From assembly GCF_024710845.1 (NCBI RefSeq), contig NZ_JANJTZ010000052.1, forward strand, positions 46,289 through 110,288: a stretch of DNA of 64,000 nt, given 5' to 3'. This DNA comes from Mesorhizobium sp. (lineage in GTDB: Bacteria; Pseudomonadota; Alphaproteobacteria; Rhizobiales; Rhizobiaceae). The notes under the pieces are model-generated. The model was not told the DNA's origin and did not search any database. It worked only from the letters and a program-made list of their open reading frames with translations. A program made the translations under genes and the position numbers. Below, one piece after another: positions 54,017 through 64,000 of the stretch; within the stretch, counting starts at the first letter, position 1; each line of letters opens with the position of its first letter.

Positions 54017-55369
54017 TCAGGCGGCCGTGCGGATCGCCGAAATCGCGCCGACGATGTCGTTGACGACGGTCTCCACCAGACCGCGATCATCGGCTTCCGC
54101 CATCACCCGGATGAGCGGCTCGGTGCCGGACGGACGGATGACGAGGCGGCCGGACTTGCCGAGGCGCGTGCGCGCTTCCTCGATCATCGCCTTGACCGGA
54201 TCGCTCTCGAGCGGCTTGCCGCCCGTGAAGCGGACATTCTTCAGGACCTGCGGCACCGGCTCGAACTTGCGGCAGACCTCGCTCGCGGGCTTCCCGGCCC
54301 GCTTGATGCAGGCGAGCACCTGCAGCGCGGAGACAAGGCCGTCGCCGGTCGTGGCGAAATCGGACAGGACGATATGGCCGGACTGTTCGCCGCCGACGTT
54401 GAAGCCGTGCGCGCGCATGTATTCGACGACATAGCGGTCGCCGACCTTGGTGCGGTGGAGCGACAGGCCGAGATCGCCGAGATAGCGCTCGAGGCCGAGA
54501 TTGGACATGACGGTCGCGACCACGCCGCCTCCGGCGAGGCGCCCGCTCTCGTGCCAGGCCTCGGCGATCAGCGCCATGATCTGGTCGCCGTCGATCAGCG
54601 TCCCGTTCTCGTCGACGATGACCATGCGATCGGCGTCGCCGTCGAGCGCGATGCCGATGTCGGCGCGCACCTCGTGCACCTTCTTGGAAAGCGCCATCGG
54701 ATGGGTCGAGCCGCACTCGAGGTTGATGTTCATGCCGTTGGGCTCGGCATTGATCGTGACCACCTCGGCGCCGAGCTCCCACAGCGCCGCCGGCGCGACC
54801 TTGTAGGCGGCGCCGTTGGCGCAGTCGATCACGACCCGCATGCCCGCGAGCGACATCGAGCGTGGCAGCGTGCGCTTGGCGAACTCGATATAGCGGTCAT
54901 GCACGCCATCAATGCGCTTGGCGCGGCCGAGCGTATCGGAATCGGCGAGCGAAGCGGTCAGGTCGGTTTCGATCAGCGATTCGATCCTGAGTTCGATCTC
55001 GTCCGACAGCTTGTAGCCATCGGGGCCAAACAGCTTGATGCCGTTGTCCTGGTAGGCGTTGTGCGAGGCTGAGATCATCACGCCGAGATCGGCGCGAAGC
55101 GAGCGGCAGAGCATCGCGACCGCGGGTGTGGGCACCGGGCCGAGCAGGAACACGTCCATGCCGGCGGCGCAGAAGCCCGCGACCATCGCCGTTTCGAGCA
55201 TGTAGCCGGAGAGGCGCGTGTCCTTGCCGATGACGACTCGATGACGATGCGAACCGCGCTGGAACGACGTTCCCGCCGCCATGCCGACCTTCATGGCGAC
55301 TTCCGCCGTCATCGGAAAACTGTTTGCGCGCCCCCGGATCCCGTCCGTGCCGAAATATCGCCTGGTCAT
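54017..55369 (-). CDS. glmM: Phosphoglucosamine mutase
   Basis: This 450-residue enzyme converts glucosamine-6-P to glucosamine-1-P for cell-wall and LPS precursors. The active-site phosphoserine is in [13 protein letters not shown]; metal loop ALDGDADRM, sugar loop GGEQSGH and phosphate loop [14 protein letters not shown] follow. N-terminal [14 protein letters not shown] is diagnostic. Length normal. Confidence 0.97.
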   Translation of the reverse strand: MTRRYFGTDGIRGRANSFPMTAEVAMKVGMAAGTSFQRGSHRHRVVIGKDTRLSGYMLETAMVAGFCAAGMDVFLLGPVPTPAVAMLCRSLRADLGVMISASHNAYQDNGIKLFGPDGYKLSDEIELRIESLIETDLTASLADSDTLGRAKRIDGVHDRYIEFAKRTLPRSMSLAGMRVVIDCANGAAYKVAPAALWELGAEVVTINAEPNGMNINLECGSTHPMALSKKVHEVRADIGIALDGDADRMVIVDENGTLIDGDQIMALIAEAWHESGRLAGGGVVATVMSNLGLERYLGDLGLSLHRTKVGDRYVVEYMRAHGFNVGGEQSGHIVLSDFATTGDGLVSALQVLACIKRAGKPASEVCRKFEPVPQVLKNVRFTGGKPLESDPVKAMIEEARTRLGKSGRLVIRPSGTEPLIRVMAEADDRGLVETVVNDIVGAISAIRTAA

Positions 55370-55510
55370 GCTTGTCGACTACCCCGCCGCGATTCCCGCT
55401 TTTGACAAACTAGTGCCATATCTGGGCCTGTCCCTGGCATCACTTTGTGTGATCCAGTGTTACGCTCTCCCTGAGAAGACGTGTAACCGCAACAGTCTAG
55501 CAGCCGAGAG

Positions 55511-56566
55511 TTAACGCATCTCTTCGACCCATTTGCGCAGCAGCGCCACAGCCTCCGGATCCGTTTGCGTGCGTCCGATCTCCGGCATCATCACGCCGGC
55601 TTCGGTGCTTTCGACGCGGTAGAGAAGGATCGAGTTGTCTGGATGTCCCGGATCGATGTCGAAGGCGCGATCGCCGCTGCCGCGACCGGCAGCCACCGGC
55701 CGCTTGCCGATGCCGATCGCGACCGGATCCTTCTCGCCCCAGGTGAGGTAGAGGCCGGAATTGGAGGCGGGGCCTTCGCGGCGGTGGCAGTGGGCGCAGT
55801 TGGTGTCGAGCCAGGTGCGGGCGCGCGCCTCCGTCGGCGCGGCTGTATCGCCCCACACAGGCACCGACGGCGCATCGGCGGGTGCCGGCGACCCGGACAG
55901 GATGCCGGCCGCCGTCCAGTGTGCGAGCTGGTTCTCCGCGCCCGATGGATAGGGATGCTCGACATTGAGGTTGCGCGCCTTGGGTCCGAGCGGCGTGACC
56001 TCGCCGTTGAGCGCGTGGCAGCCCTTGCACTGGTTCTTGTTGGGAACGGCATAGGTGAAGGACAGCGGAGCGCCGTCCTTGCCGGTGACGGCAAGATCGA
56101 CTTTCGCGCCGGCGATCTTCAGCTCCGCCTCCGTCTGGTCGGCGTTCCAGACATAGGCCCAGGCCTGCCAGCCGCTGTCCTGTCTGACCAGGACGCGGGT
56201 CTCGATCAGCCGGACATCCTTGTCGGGCGCGCGCAGGTCTGCCGGAAAGGCGAAAGTCTTGATCAGCGCCGTGCCGACCGGGAAGTCGAATGCCTCGTCC
56301 GGGTCGTAGGTCGCAGCCTGTCCTGCGGGGACATGCACGAAGCGGAACTTCTCGGCGAAATCCGTGAAGAGCGGCGTCGCGAGGTGGTAGGGCACCACGC
56401 CTTCGGCTGGCACCTGCCTGGCGCCGTCGACGAAGAAGCCGAATTCGGAGAGCAGTTTCGGCGGCTTGGCGGCGAGGATGGCTTCGGAGGAGACGGCGTG
56501 AGCCGAGCCGCCGCCGCCGATGATGGCGGCGACCGCGAAAAGGCCGGCCGCCAGAAGCCTGCGCAT
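55511..56566 (-). CDS. SO2930-type di-haem cytochrome c
   Basis: This 351-residue secreted protein has a Sec signal (LFAVAAIIGGGGSAHA) and two CxxCH haem sites, C180-x2-C183-H (QCKGCH) and C257-x2-C260-H (NCAHCH), with VMMPEIG as a likely Met ligand for the second. It matches a little-studied family named after SO2930 of Shewanella, usually next to a parallel beta-helix protein, as here (the gap to that gene is two bases). Role unknown; periplasmic electron transfer or oxidation of a surface or copper-related substrate is possible. Confidence 0.85.
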   Translation of the reverse strand: MRRLLAAGLFAVAAIIGGGGSAHAVSSEAILAAKPPKLLSEFGFFVDGARQVPAEGVVPYHLATPLFTDFAEKFRFVHVPAGQAATYDPDEAFDFPVGTALIKTFAFPADLRAPDKDVRLIETRVLVRQDSGWQAWAYVWNADQTEAELKIAGAKVDLAVTGKDGAPLSFTYAVPNKNQCKGCHALNGEVTPLGPKARNLNVEHPYPSGAENQLAHWTAAGILSGSPAPADAPSVPVWGDTAAPTEARARTWLDTNCAHCHRREGPASNSGLYLTWGEKDPVAIGIGKRPVAAGRGSGDRAFDIDPGHPDNSILLYRVESTEAGVMMPEIGRTQTDPEAVALLRKWVEEMR

Positions 56567-56568
56567 GA

Positions 56569-57798
56569 TCAAGCCCCGTTGTCCTGCGGCAGCTTCACCG
56601 GCGCCGGTTCGGGCAGCGAGCCCTTGTAGCCGGAAATATCGGTGTCGGGAGACGTGCTCCACGGAAGCAGCATCTGCGAGATCATCTTGAGATTGGCGAA
56701 GGTCGTGCCCTCGGCCTCGTCGATGTAGACCTGGTCCTCGGCGTTGACCCAGGAGAAGTATTCCGGAATCCGGGTCACGCCATCCCAGACGATATCGGGA
56801 ACCGGCGTGCCGGACACGTCGGTGATGATCTTGCCGACCTCTCCGTCCGGCGCGAAGCCGCCCTCGCCATAGGTATTGCCGTGGACGTAGACGCCCCGCG
56901 GCACGAACATGTAATTGTCGTCGTCATACTCGTTCGGATAGGCGGCGATCAGCACATGCGCCGTGCCGTTCTTGTCGAAGCGGTTGCCGAAGACATGGAC
57001 GTTGCGGTTGGCCATCACCATCACGCCCATGCCCTTGGGCACGATGCCGACGATGTTGCCCTTGGGTGCAAAGTTGGGGGTGTCGTTCTCGACCACGTCA
57101 TTGTCGAAGACGCGCACGTCTTGCCCGCCCTGGACCGGAAGGTTCGGCAGGTCGAAGACCAGGATGCCGCCGGTGTTGTGGGTGACGGTGTTCTTGGTCA
57201 CATCGGCGCGCTTCGAGTTCTCGATCTCGATGCCGGCGACGTTGTATTCGGCGCGGCTGTTGCGGACGACGATGTCCTCGCTCTGGCCGACATAGATGCC
57301 GGCGTCCGACGCGCCGGAGACGAACACGCCGTCGATCAGCACGTTCTTGGACGAGACCGGATAGACGCCGTAGGCGCCGTTCTCGGCCTTCGGCCCGCCG
57401 GTCCACACGACGGAGAGATTGCGGAAGGTGATCTGGTCGGAGCCCTTGGACTTCACGCCGTCGCCCTTGGTGTCCTCGACGGCGAAATCCTCCAGCACGA
57501 CGCGGTCGGAGGTGACGAGCAGGCCCTCGCCCGCGCCGGTCTGGCCCTTGAAGGACAATACCGTCTGGCCGGCGCCTGCGCCCTGCACTTTCACGTCGTC
57601 CACGTCGAGGGACAGGCCTTCGGTGAATTCGAACCGTCCGGGTCCGATCTTCACGGTGTCGCCGGGCTGCGCCGAGATCAGCGCCTCGATCAGGCGTTCG
57701 TTGGCGCCCTCGCCCGCCTCGACGGCGATGTCCGCTGCGAGCGCGGTCGAGGTGGCGAGTGCAAGGGTCAAAGTAGCAATGGGTAGAAGGCGTTGCAT
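56569..57798 (-). CDS. Periplasmic parallel beta-helix protein, partner of SO2930-type cytochrome
   Basis: This 409-residue secreted protein has a Sec signal (LPIATLTLALATSTALA, then ADI) and tandem parallel beta-helix repeats of about 22 residues (VLEDFAVEDTKGDG; DQITFRNLSVVWTG; NVLIDGVFVSGASDAG; DIVVRNSRAEYNVAG; RADVTKNTVTHNTG; DVRVFDNDVVENDT), as in NosD/PbH1 proteins. It precedes the di-haem cytochrome gene and is almost certainly co-transcribed. Family function unproven; a scaffold or polysaccharide-acting role is likely. Confidence 0.85.
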   Translation of the reverse strand: MQRLLPIATLTLALATSTALAADIAVEAGEGANERLIEALISAQPGDTVKIGPGRFEFTEGLSLDVDDVKVQGAGAGQTVLSFKGQTGAGEGLLVTSDRVVLEDFAVEDTKGDGVKSKGSDQITFRNLSVVWTGGPKAENGAYGVYPVSSKNVLIDGVFVSGASDAGIYVGQSEDIVVRNSRAEYNVAGIEIENSKRADVTKNTVTHNTGGILVFDLPNLPVQGGQDVRVFDNDVVENDTPNFAPKGNIVGIVPKGMGVMVMANRNVHVFGNRFDKNGTAHVLIAAYPNEYDDDNYMFVPRGVYVHGNTYGEGGFAPDGEVGKIITDVSGTPVPDIVWDGVTRIPEYFSWVNAEDQVYIDEAEGTTFANLKMISQMLLPWSTSPDTDISGYKGSLPEPAPVKLPQDNGA

Positions 57799-58039
57799 CG
57801 TGTATGGCTCCAGGGCAATGCGCAAACGATGCGCCAAGCCCGCGCCGGGTGTCAATCGACGCGCCGGCCTTCCGAAAAGCTTGTACTTGCCTTGACTTGG
57901 AACATGCCTTCGGGTAACCGACCCCCACATCCGGCGTGGGGGCTTCCCGCGCCGGTTGGCTTTTAGACCCCGCAGACTGACAAAAAGACGGACCGGGCGG
58001 ATACGCTCGAGAGCCGACCGAACAGCGAAAGGCATCAAA

Positions 58040-58636
58040 ATGTTCGCAGTCATCAAAACGGGCGGCAAGCAGTATCGCGTCGCCGCCAATGATGTGTTGA
58101 AAATCGAGAAGGTCGCCGGCGAAGTCGGCGACATCGTGGAAATCGGCTTCGTGCTCGCGCATGGCGAAGGCGACAACGTGACGATCGGCGCTCCCTTCGT
58201 GGACGGCGCCGTTGTCGCGGCGGAGGTCCTGGAACAGGGCCGCGCCAAGACCGTCATCGCCTTCAAGAAGCGCCGCCGGCAGAACTCGCGCCGCAAGCGC
58301 GGCCATCGCCAGCTGCTGACCACCGTCAAGATCACCGAGATCCTGACGGGCGGCGCAAAGCCTGCGAAGAAGGCCGCCGCGAAGGCCGAGGCCAAGGCGG
58401 AAGCCGCTCCGGCCGCGACGCTGTTCACTGCGCCGAAGGGCAAGGCGGACGACCTGACCGTGATCGTCGGCATCGGCCCGGTGGCTGCCGGCCAGCTCAA
58501 CGAGCAGGGCATCACCACCTTCAAGCAGATCGCCAAGCTGTCGGACGACGACATCGAGAAGATCGACGCGAACATGCCGTTCTCGGCCGATCAGATTCGT
58601 GATTGGCGCGATCAGGCGAAGGAACTGGCGAAGTAG
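58040..58636 (+). CDS. rplU: 50S ribosomal protein L21 with C-terminal helix-hairpin-helix extension
   Basis: Residues 1-103 are L21 ([38 protein letters not shown]). An Ala/Lys linker follows, then residues about 135-198 form a helix-hairpin-helix-like domain ([40 protein letters not shown]) like those in some H-protein/NADH-dehydrogenase E extensions. Many rhizobial L21 proteins have this tail. ATG 58040 gives the right N-terminus. It leads the rplU-rpmA pair. Confidence 0.95.
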   Translation: MFAVIKTGGKQYRVAANDVLKIEKVAGEVGDIVEIGFVLAHGEGDNVTIGAPFVDGAVVAAEVLEQGRAKTVIAFKKRRRQNSRRKRGHRQLLTTVKITEILTGGAKPAKKAAAKAEAKAEAAPAATLFTAPKGKADDLTVIVGIGPVAAGQLNEQGITTFKQIAKLSDDDIEKIDANMPFSADQIRDWRDQAKELAK

Positions 58637-58651
58637 GCCAAATCGATGTAT

Positions 58652-58673
58652 GAGGGGCGCAACTACGCCCCTC
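58652..58673 (+). other. Hairpin between rplU and rpmA
   Basis: GAGGGGCG and CGCCCCTC pair around CAACTA, just downstream of the L21 stop. There is no T-run, so it is more likely a transcript-shaping or processing structure than a terminator. Confidence 0.5.
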
Positions 58674-58714
58674 CAAGGATTTGAGTCGTCCCTCGGGGCG
58701 CAAAGGAGATCAAG

Positions 58715-58984
58715 ATGGCACACAAGAAAGCTGGCGGTTCTTCGCGCAACGGTCGCGATTCCGAATCGAAGCGTCTCGGCGTGAAGAAGTTCGGCGGCGA
58801 AGCAGTCGTTTCGGGCAACATCATCGTTCGTCAGCGCGGCACCAAGATGCATCCCGGCGTCAACGTCGGCATGGGCACGGACCATACCCTGTTTGCTACG
58901 CAAGCCGGCGCCGTCGCCTTCCAGAAAAAAGCCAATGGCCGAACCTACGTATCGGTCAACCCGATTCAGGACGCAGCGGAGTAG
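58715..58984 (+). CDS. rpmA: 50S ribosomal protein L27
   Basis: This 89-residue protein starts [20 protein letters not shown], the L27 signature without the N-terminal extension seen in Firmicutes. [19 protein letters not shown] and [16 protein letters not shown] follow. Normal size. Ribosome site AAGGAGAT. A strong terminator follows at 59056. Confidence 0.98.
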   Translation: MAHKKAGGSSRNGRDSESKRLGVKKFGGEAVVSGNIIVRQRGTKMHPGVNVGMGTDHTLFATQAGAVAFQKKANGRTYVSVNPIQDAAE

Positions 58985-59055
58985 CCGGTTCCGCGACACA
59001 CCACACCGGCGCCCCCTCCCGGGGACCGGTGTCTGGATAGTCCAGAAGCGAGAAC

Positions 59056-59089
59056 AGGGGAGATGGGTCGCCATCTCCCCTTTTTCTTT
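59056..59089 (+). terminator. Terminator of rplU-rpmA
   Basis: AGGGGAGATGG pairs with CCATCTCCCCT around GTCG, followed by TTTTCTTTG. The next gene's ATG is only 16 bases beyond, so GNAT expression needs a new promoter or read-through. Confidence 0.9.
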
Positions 59090-59104
59090 GCCTGGAGATC
59101 CACC

Positions 59105-59647
59105 ATGCACGTTCTCGTCACCAAGCGCCTGACGCTCCGCACGCCGACCATGCTCGACGCCGAGCAGATCGCCGCCGGCCTGTCGAACTGGAACGTGGCG
59201 CGCATGCTCACCCATGTGCCCTACCCCTACTTCGTGAAAGACGCGGAGGAGTGGATCGAGCGCGTGTCGGCGGCGCCCGAGGCCCTCGTCTACACGATCC
59301 ATCGCGAGCAGTTGATCGGCGTCGTCGCCATCGAAGGCGGCGGTCCGCAGCCGCATCTCGGCTACTGGCTGGCCGAATCCGCGCACGGTCACGGCTACAT
59401 GACCGAGGCGGCGGGCGCGCTGATCGCACACGCCTTCGACACGACTTCGATCTGGGCGATCGAGTCGGCGGTCATTTCCGACAATCCCGCTTCGCAGCGG
59501 GTGCAGGAGAAGCTCGGCTTCGCCGTCACCGGGTTGAAGGAAGTGTATGCGCGCCCGCGCGGCGAGAGCGTCCAGACGCTGACGACACGCCTGTCGGCCG
59601 CGTCATGGCGAACCGGTCTCGGCCGGGTCGAGAAGCACGCGGCCTGA
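59105..59647 (+). CDS. GNAT acetyltransferase (RimJ/RimL-like), copy 1
   Basis: This 180-residue protein has the GNAT fold: TKRLTLRTPTMLDAEQIAAGL at the start, IGVVAIEGGGPQPHLGYWLAESAHGHGYMTEAAGALI split across motif A, and VISDNPASQRVQEKLGF near the C-terminus. It resembles ribosomal-protein or general acetyltransferases. Substrate unknown. It lies just past the rpmA terminator and 24 bases before a second GNAT gene. Confidence 0.88.
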   Translation: MHVLVTKRLTLRTPTMLDAEQIAAGLSNWNVARMLTHVPYPYFVKDAEEWIERVSAAPEALVYTIHREQLIGVVAIEGGGPQPHLGYWLAESAHGHGYMTEAAGALIAHAFDTTSIWAIESAVISDNPASQRVQEKLGFAVTGLKEVYARPRGESVQTLTTRLSAASWRTGLGRVEKHAA

Positions 59648-59671
59648 GCCGGCATCGGATGGAGAGGGAAC

Positions 59672-60277
59672 ATGGTCATGGAACTGACAGGGGATGACTC
59701 CGAAACGCCGATCGACTGTCCGGTGCTCGTCACCGAGCGGCTGGTCATGCGACCGCCGCACGTTGACGACGTGCCGGACCTGGCGAGCCTCGCCAACAAC
59801 CGCAGGATCGCGGAGATGCTTGCCCGCATGCCTCACCCTTACGGCGAGGCGGAGGCCCGATCGTTCATCGCAGCCTCGGCCGAGCGCCAGTACGGCTGCG
59901 TCTACGCGCTGACGCTCGCCGAGACCGGCGCCTTCATCGGCTGCGCCGGGATCAATCCGACCGACAGGGGGCTGGAACTCGGCTACTGGATCGGCGAGCC
60001 GCATTGGGGGCAGGGCTACGCGACGGAAGCCGCGCACGCGCTGGTCGACCTCGCCTTTCGGGCGACGACGATCGACGCGCTGAACGTCTCCTGCCGCGTG
60101 ATCAATCCGGCCTCGCGCCGGGTGATCCACAAGTGCGGCTTCCAGTACTCCGGCCAGGGCATGCTGAACTCGATCGTCGCCGGCCAGGTGCCGGTCGAGC
60201 GCTACCGTCTCGACCGGCGCACCTGGATCGGCCTGCGCGCCTGGAGTCCGGGCGAGCCGCGCCTGATGAGCGCGTGA
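59672..60277 (+). CDS. GNAT acetyltransferase (RimJ/RimL-like), copy 2
   Basis: This 201-residue GNAT protein starts MVMELTGDDSE, then VTERLVMRPPHVDDVPDL. The acetyl-CoA region is ELGYWIGEPHWGQGYATEAAHALV; NPASRRVIHKCGFQYSG follows. Paralogous with copy 1 by pattern but clearly distinct. Both copies sit between rpmA and obgE in many rhizobia. Confidence 0.88.
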   Translation: MVMELTGDDSETPIDCPVLVTERLVMRPPHVDDVPDLASLANNRRIAEMLARMPHPYGEAEARSFIAASAERQYGCVYALTLAETGAFIGCAGINPTDRGLELGYWIGEPHWGQGYATEAAHALVDLAFRATTIDALNVSCRVINPASRRVIHKCGFQYSGQGMLNSIVAGQVPVERYRLDRRTWIGLRAWSPGEPRLMSA

Positions 60278-60305
60278 CAGTTCCAATTGTCCCTGAAACA
60301 CACTA

Positions 60306-60329
60306 GGAGAGGCGCAATTGCGCCTCTCC
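60306..60329. other. Perfect 24-base palindrome before obgE
   Basis: GGAGAGGCGCAA is followed directly by TTGCGCCTCTCC, giving a perfect palindrome 17 bases upstream of the obgE ATG. There is no T-run. As DNA it could bind a dimeric protein; as RNA it would form a stem close to the ribosome site. It echoes the GAGGGGCGCAA hairpin after rplU. Confidence 0.55.
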
Positions 60330-60340
60330 CGACAGATTGA

Positions 60341-61378
<1,038 letters not shown>

Positions 61379-61417
61379 CGAGAAGCTCTCCCAGACACGC
61401 TCCTTTCCGGCATACCC

Positions 61418-62557
61418 ATGATCCGCCCTCTCGCCTCCCACCGCCGCATCACCGTAAAGATCGGCTCCGCCCTCCTCGTCGACCGCTCGAAGGGCCTCAA
61501 GGCCGAGTGGCTGGCTTCGCTCGTGTCCGACATCGCCGGTCTCTGGGCGCAGGGCACGGAGGTGCTCGTCGTCTCCTCGGGCGCGATCGCGCTCGGCCGC
61601 ACCATTCTCGGGCTGGGCAAGCGCGTGCTGAAGCTGGAGGAGAGCCAGGCCGCAGCCGCGGTCGGTCAGATCGCACTGTCCCGCGCGTGGTCGGAGGAAC
61701 TCGCCCGCCACGGCATGAAATCCGGACAGGTCCTGCTGACGCTCGGCGATACGGAAGAGCGCCGCCGCTACCTCAATGCCCGTGCCACGATCGGCACGCT
61801 GCTGAAGCTGAAGGCCGTTCCGGTGATCAACGAGAACGACACGGTGGCGACGAGCGAGATCCGCTACGGCGACAACGACCGGCTCGCCGCGCGCGTGGCG
61901 ACGATGATGGGCGGCGATCTGCTGATCCTCCTGTCGGACATCGACGGGCTCTACACCGCGCCGCCGGCTCTCAATCCCGACGCGAAGCACATCCCGCGTG
62001 TCGAGCACATCACGCCCGAGATCGACGCCATGGCCGGCGCTGCAGCCTCAGAACTGTCGCGCGGCGGCATGCGCACCAAGCTCGACGCCGGCAAGATCGC
62101 CACCGACGCCGGCACCGCCATGATCATCACGCGCGGCGACCGGATGAACCCGCTCGCGGCGATCGACCGCGGCGAGAAATGCACCTGGTTCGCGCCGGCG
62201 GCAAATCCCGTGCGCGGCTACAAATCATGGATCGCCGGCCAGCTTGAGCCGGCCGGCCGGCTGACGGTCGATGCGGGTGCGATCACGGCGCTGATGTCCG
62301 GCAAGTCGCTGTTGCCGGCGGGCGTGCGGCTCGTCTCCGGCGATTTCTCGCGCGGCGACACGGTGGCGATCCTCGATCCCGAGGGCCGCGAGGTGGCGCG
62401 CGGGCTTGTTGCCTACGACGCCGCGGATGCCGTAAGGATCGCGGGATTGAAGACGGCCGAGATCGCCGATGCGCTCGGCTACGAGCCGCGCTCGGCGATG
62501 GTGCATCGGGACGACCTCGTGGTCGCCCGGACTGTCGCTGAGCGGACGGAGGGCTAG
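61418..62557 (+). CDS. proB: Glutamate 5-kinase
   Basis: This 379-residue kinase makes gamma-glutamyl phosphate for proline. The amino-acid kinase domain has [42 protein letters not shown] and [13 protein letters not shown]; a C-terminal PUA domain includes [23 protein letters not shown] in shorter pieces. Normal length. It ends immediately before the proA start (TAG then ATG). Confidence 0.97.
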   Translation: MIRPLASHRRITVKIGSALLVDRSKGLKAEWLASLVSDIAGLWAQGTEVLVVSSGAIALGRTILGLGKRVLKLEESQAAAAVGQIALSRAWSEELARHGMKSGQVLLTLGDTEERRRYLNARATIGTLLKLKAVPVINENDTVATSEIRYGDNDRLAARVATMMGGDLLILLSDIDGLYTAPPALNPDAKHIPRVEHITPEIDAMAGAAASELSRGGMRTKLDAGKIATDAGTAMIITRGDRMNPLAAIDRGEKCTWFAPAANPVRGYKSWIAGQLEPAGRLTVDAGAITALMSGKSLLPAGVRLVSGDFSRGDTVAILDPEGREVARGLVAYDAADAVRIAGLKTAEIADALGYEPRSAMVHRDDLVVARTVAERTEG

Positions 62558-63844
62558 ATGCTCACGAAAGCGGAAACATCCGGACAGGATATCGCGCAGC
62601 TAATGGCGCGGATCGGGCGCGACGCGCGCGCCGCCGCCAGGCCGCTTGCCATCGCCAGCACCGACAGGAAGAACGCCGCGCTGCGCGCGATGGCGGACGC
62701 GATAATCGCGAACGAAGGCAGGATTCTCGAGGCCAATGCGATCGACCTTGCCAACGGCGTCGAAGCGAAGCTGACGCCCGCCATGATGGACCGCCTCAAG
62801 CTCGATCCGTCGCGCATCTCCGCGATCGTTCAGGGCATCCGCGAGATCGCCGAGCTCAAGGATCCCGTCGGCGAGGTGATCGCCGCCTGGGATCGTCCGA
62901 ACGGGTTGAAGATCGAGCGCGTGCGCACGCCGCTCGGCGTCATCGGTGTCATCTTCGAGAGCCGGCCCAACGTGACGGCCGACGCGGGTGCCCTCTGCTT
63001 CAAGGCCGGCAACCCGGTCATCCTGCGCGCCGGCTCGGATTCGGCGAACTCGTCGGCCGCGATCCACGCGTGCCTGGTCGAGGGATTGAAGCGCGAGGGC
63101 CTGCCCGAGGCCGCGATCCAGCTTGTGCCGGTCACCGACCGCGCCGCCGTCGGCGAGATGCTGAGGGGCCTCGACGGCAATCTCGACGTGATCGTGCCGC
63201 GCGGCGGCAAAAGCCTCGTCGCGCGCGTGCAGAGCGAGGCGCGCGTGCCGGTCTTCGCGCATCTCGAAGGCATCTGCCATCTCTACATCGACAGGTCAGC
63301 CGACCTCGACATGGCGGTGAAGATCGCCGTCAACGCCAAGATGCGCCGCACCGGCATCTGCGGCGCCGCCGAGACGCTGCTGGTCGACCGCGCCGTGGCC
63401 GCGACCCATGTCGTGCCGATCCTCGACGCGCTCTCGAAGGCAGGCTGCGAGATCCGCGCCAGCGCCGAGGTCCGCTCGCTCTACCCGCAGGCAAACGTCG
63501 CGACGGAAGCTGACTGGACGACGGAATATCTCGACGCGATCATCTCGGTCACGCTGGTGGACGGCGTCGGCGGGGCGATCGAGCATATCGAGACCCATTC
63601 CTCGCACCACACCGAGGCGATCGTCGCCGAGGACCCGGTGGCGGTCGAGCGCTTCTTCGCGGAGATAGATTCCGCCATCCTGCTGCACAACGCCTCCACC
63701 CAGTTCGCCGACGGCGGCGAGTTCGGCTTCGGCGGCGAAATCGGCATCTCGACCGACCGGCTGCACGCCCGCGGCCCGGTCGGTGCCGAGCAGCTGACCA
63801 GCTTCAAATATGCCATTCGCGGCAAGGGCCAGACCCGACCCTGA
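62558..63844 (+). CDS. proA: Gamma-glutamyl phosphate reductase
   Basis: This 428-residue enzyme reduces gamma-glutamyl phosphate to glutamate semialdehyde. Motifs are [51 protein letters not shown] and the catalytic Cys in [15 protein letters not shown]-terminal [21 protein letters not shown] is diagnostic. The start directly abuts the proB stop, so the two are one operon with obgE likely upstream. Confidence 0.97.
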   Translation: MLTKAETSGQDIAQLMARIGRDARAAARPLAIASTDRKNAALRAMADAIIANEGRILEANAIDLANGVEAKLTPAMMDRLKLDPSRISAIVQGIREIAELKDPVGEVIAAWDRPNGLKIERVRTPLGVIGVIFESRPNVTADAGALCFKAGNPVILRAGSDSANSSAAIHACLVEGLKREGLPEAAIQLVPVTDRAAVGEMLRGLDGNLDVIVPRGGKSLVARVQSEARVPVFAHLEGICHLYIDRSADLDMAVKIAVNAKMRRTGICGAAETLLVDRAVAATHVVPILDALSKAGCEIRASAEVRSLYPQANVATEADWTTEYLDAIISVTLVDGVGGAIEHIETHSSHHTEAIVAEDPVAVERFFAEIDSAILLHNASTQFADGGEFGFGGEIGISTDRLHARGPVGAEQLTSFKYAIRGKGQTRP

Positions 63845-64000
63845 GACCCGCGCTCCCGGCAATGACCCGGGCACGAAGATAGAGGCGCGACAGGGGGGCG
63901 GGCGCGTGTTAGCTCACCTGTGAGCATAAGTCCGCGCGAGCCCGCCTTGTCCTTCTTTCATGCCGGTCCGGCCGCACAGGCCTTCGGTCCCCGTCCGGGG
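63845..64000. other. Window end after proA
   Basis: These 156 bases contain no complete gene. A frame opening at ATG 63960 (MPVRPHRPSVPV) runs off the end. In relatives nadD often follows proA, but nothing in these residues proves it. Confidence 0.4.

Noticed and set aside
63960..64000. Start of nadD after proA
   Set aside because: Expected from synteny but the visible 13 codons show no NadD motif, so it is not called.

Overview
The window reads as chromosomal DNA of a high-GC alphaproteobacterium of the Rhizobiales (Hyphomicrobiales), most like the Mesorhizobium/Aminobacter/Phyllobacterium group. The evidence is the gene content and order (rplU-rpmA-two GNAT-obgE-proB-proA; serC-serA; cobS-cobT; aroK-aroB-CorC-like; xerD-accA), an L21 with a rhizobial-type C-terminal extension, the SAM-II riboswitch on metA and several palindromic intergenic repeats. 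Genus is inferred from memory, not from a search. I saw no prophage, insertion sequence, transposase, rRNA or CRISPR array; there is one tRNA (Arg-CCT).

Layout. 0-8 kb: etfBA and a 3-hydroxyacyl-CoA dehydrogenase, a glyoxalase II, a methyltransferase, SAM-II-controlled metA, then hisC-tyrA-like. 8-24.3 kb: an accessory catabolic island with a GcvT-family protein, two COG1233 FAD oxidoreductases, a PEAMT-like N-methyltransferase, a BetI-like TetR regulator, a Tat-exported PotD-like binding protein, a flavin amine oxidase, PotA/PotC/PotB, a class III aminotransferase and a Rieske oxygenase. 24.5-29.4 kb: CorC-like, aroB, aroK, a tiny membrane protein, xerD, accA. 29.4-38.5 kb: a 271-bp nested inverted-repeat element, an L,D-transpeptidase lipoprotein, TusA-like, CobW-like, a D,D-carboxypeptidase, an M20 hydrolase, tRNA-Arg, an Rlu pseudouridine synthase, L28 and a queuosine-precursor transporter with a candidate preQ1 riboswitch. 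38.5-52 kb: phytase-like, cobT, cobS, J-domain, bolA, rpoH, a large membrane-anchored hypothetical, purA, EamA transporter, serA, serC. 52-64 kb: two beta-barrel outer-membrane proteins, glmM, a di-haem cytochrome with a beta-helix partner, L21, L27, two acetyltransferases, obgE, proB, proA.

The most interesting region is 8-24.3 kb. Inverted repeats built from ATTGAATG / CATTCAAT half-sites lie at three transcription-start regions: between the COG1233 gene and the methyltransferase, between potB and the aminotransferase, and in front of the Rieske gene. They resemble BetI operators, and the island encodes one BetI-like regulator. I infer one regulon that imports a polyamine-like or quaternary amine compound and strips it by N-demethylation, oxidation and transamination. 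The substrate is not known from the sequence, and I do not recognise this exact combination as a described pathway.

Other points: MetA carries Glu111, predicting acetyl-CoA rather than succinyl-CoA use; a palindromic repeat sits in frame inside one COG1233 gene; the accA stop codon lies inside the terminal repeat of a MITE-like element; and the candidate preQ1 pseudoknot would pair with the start codon itself.
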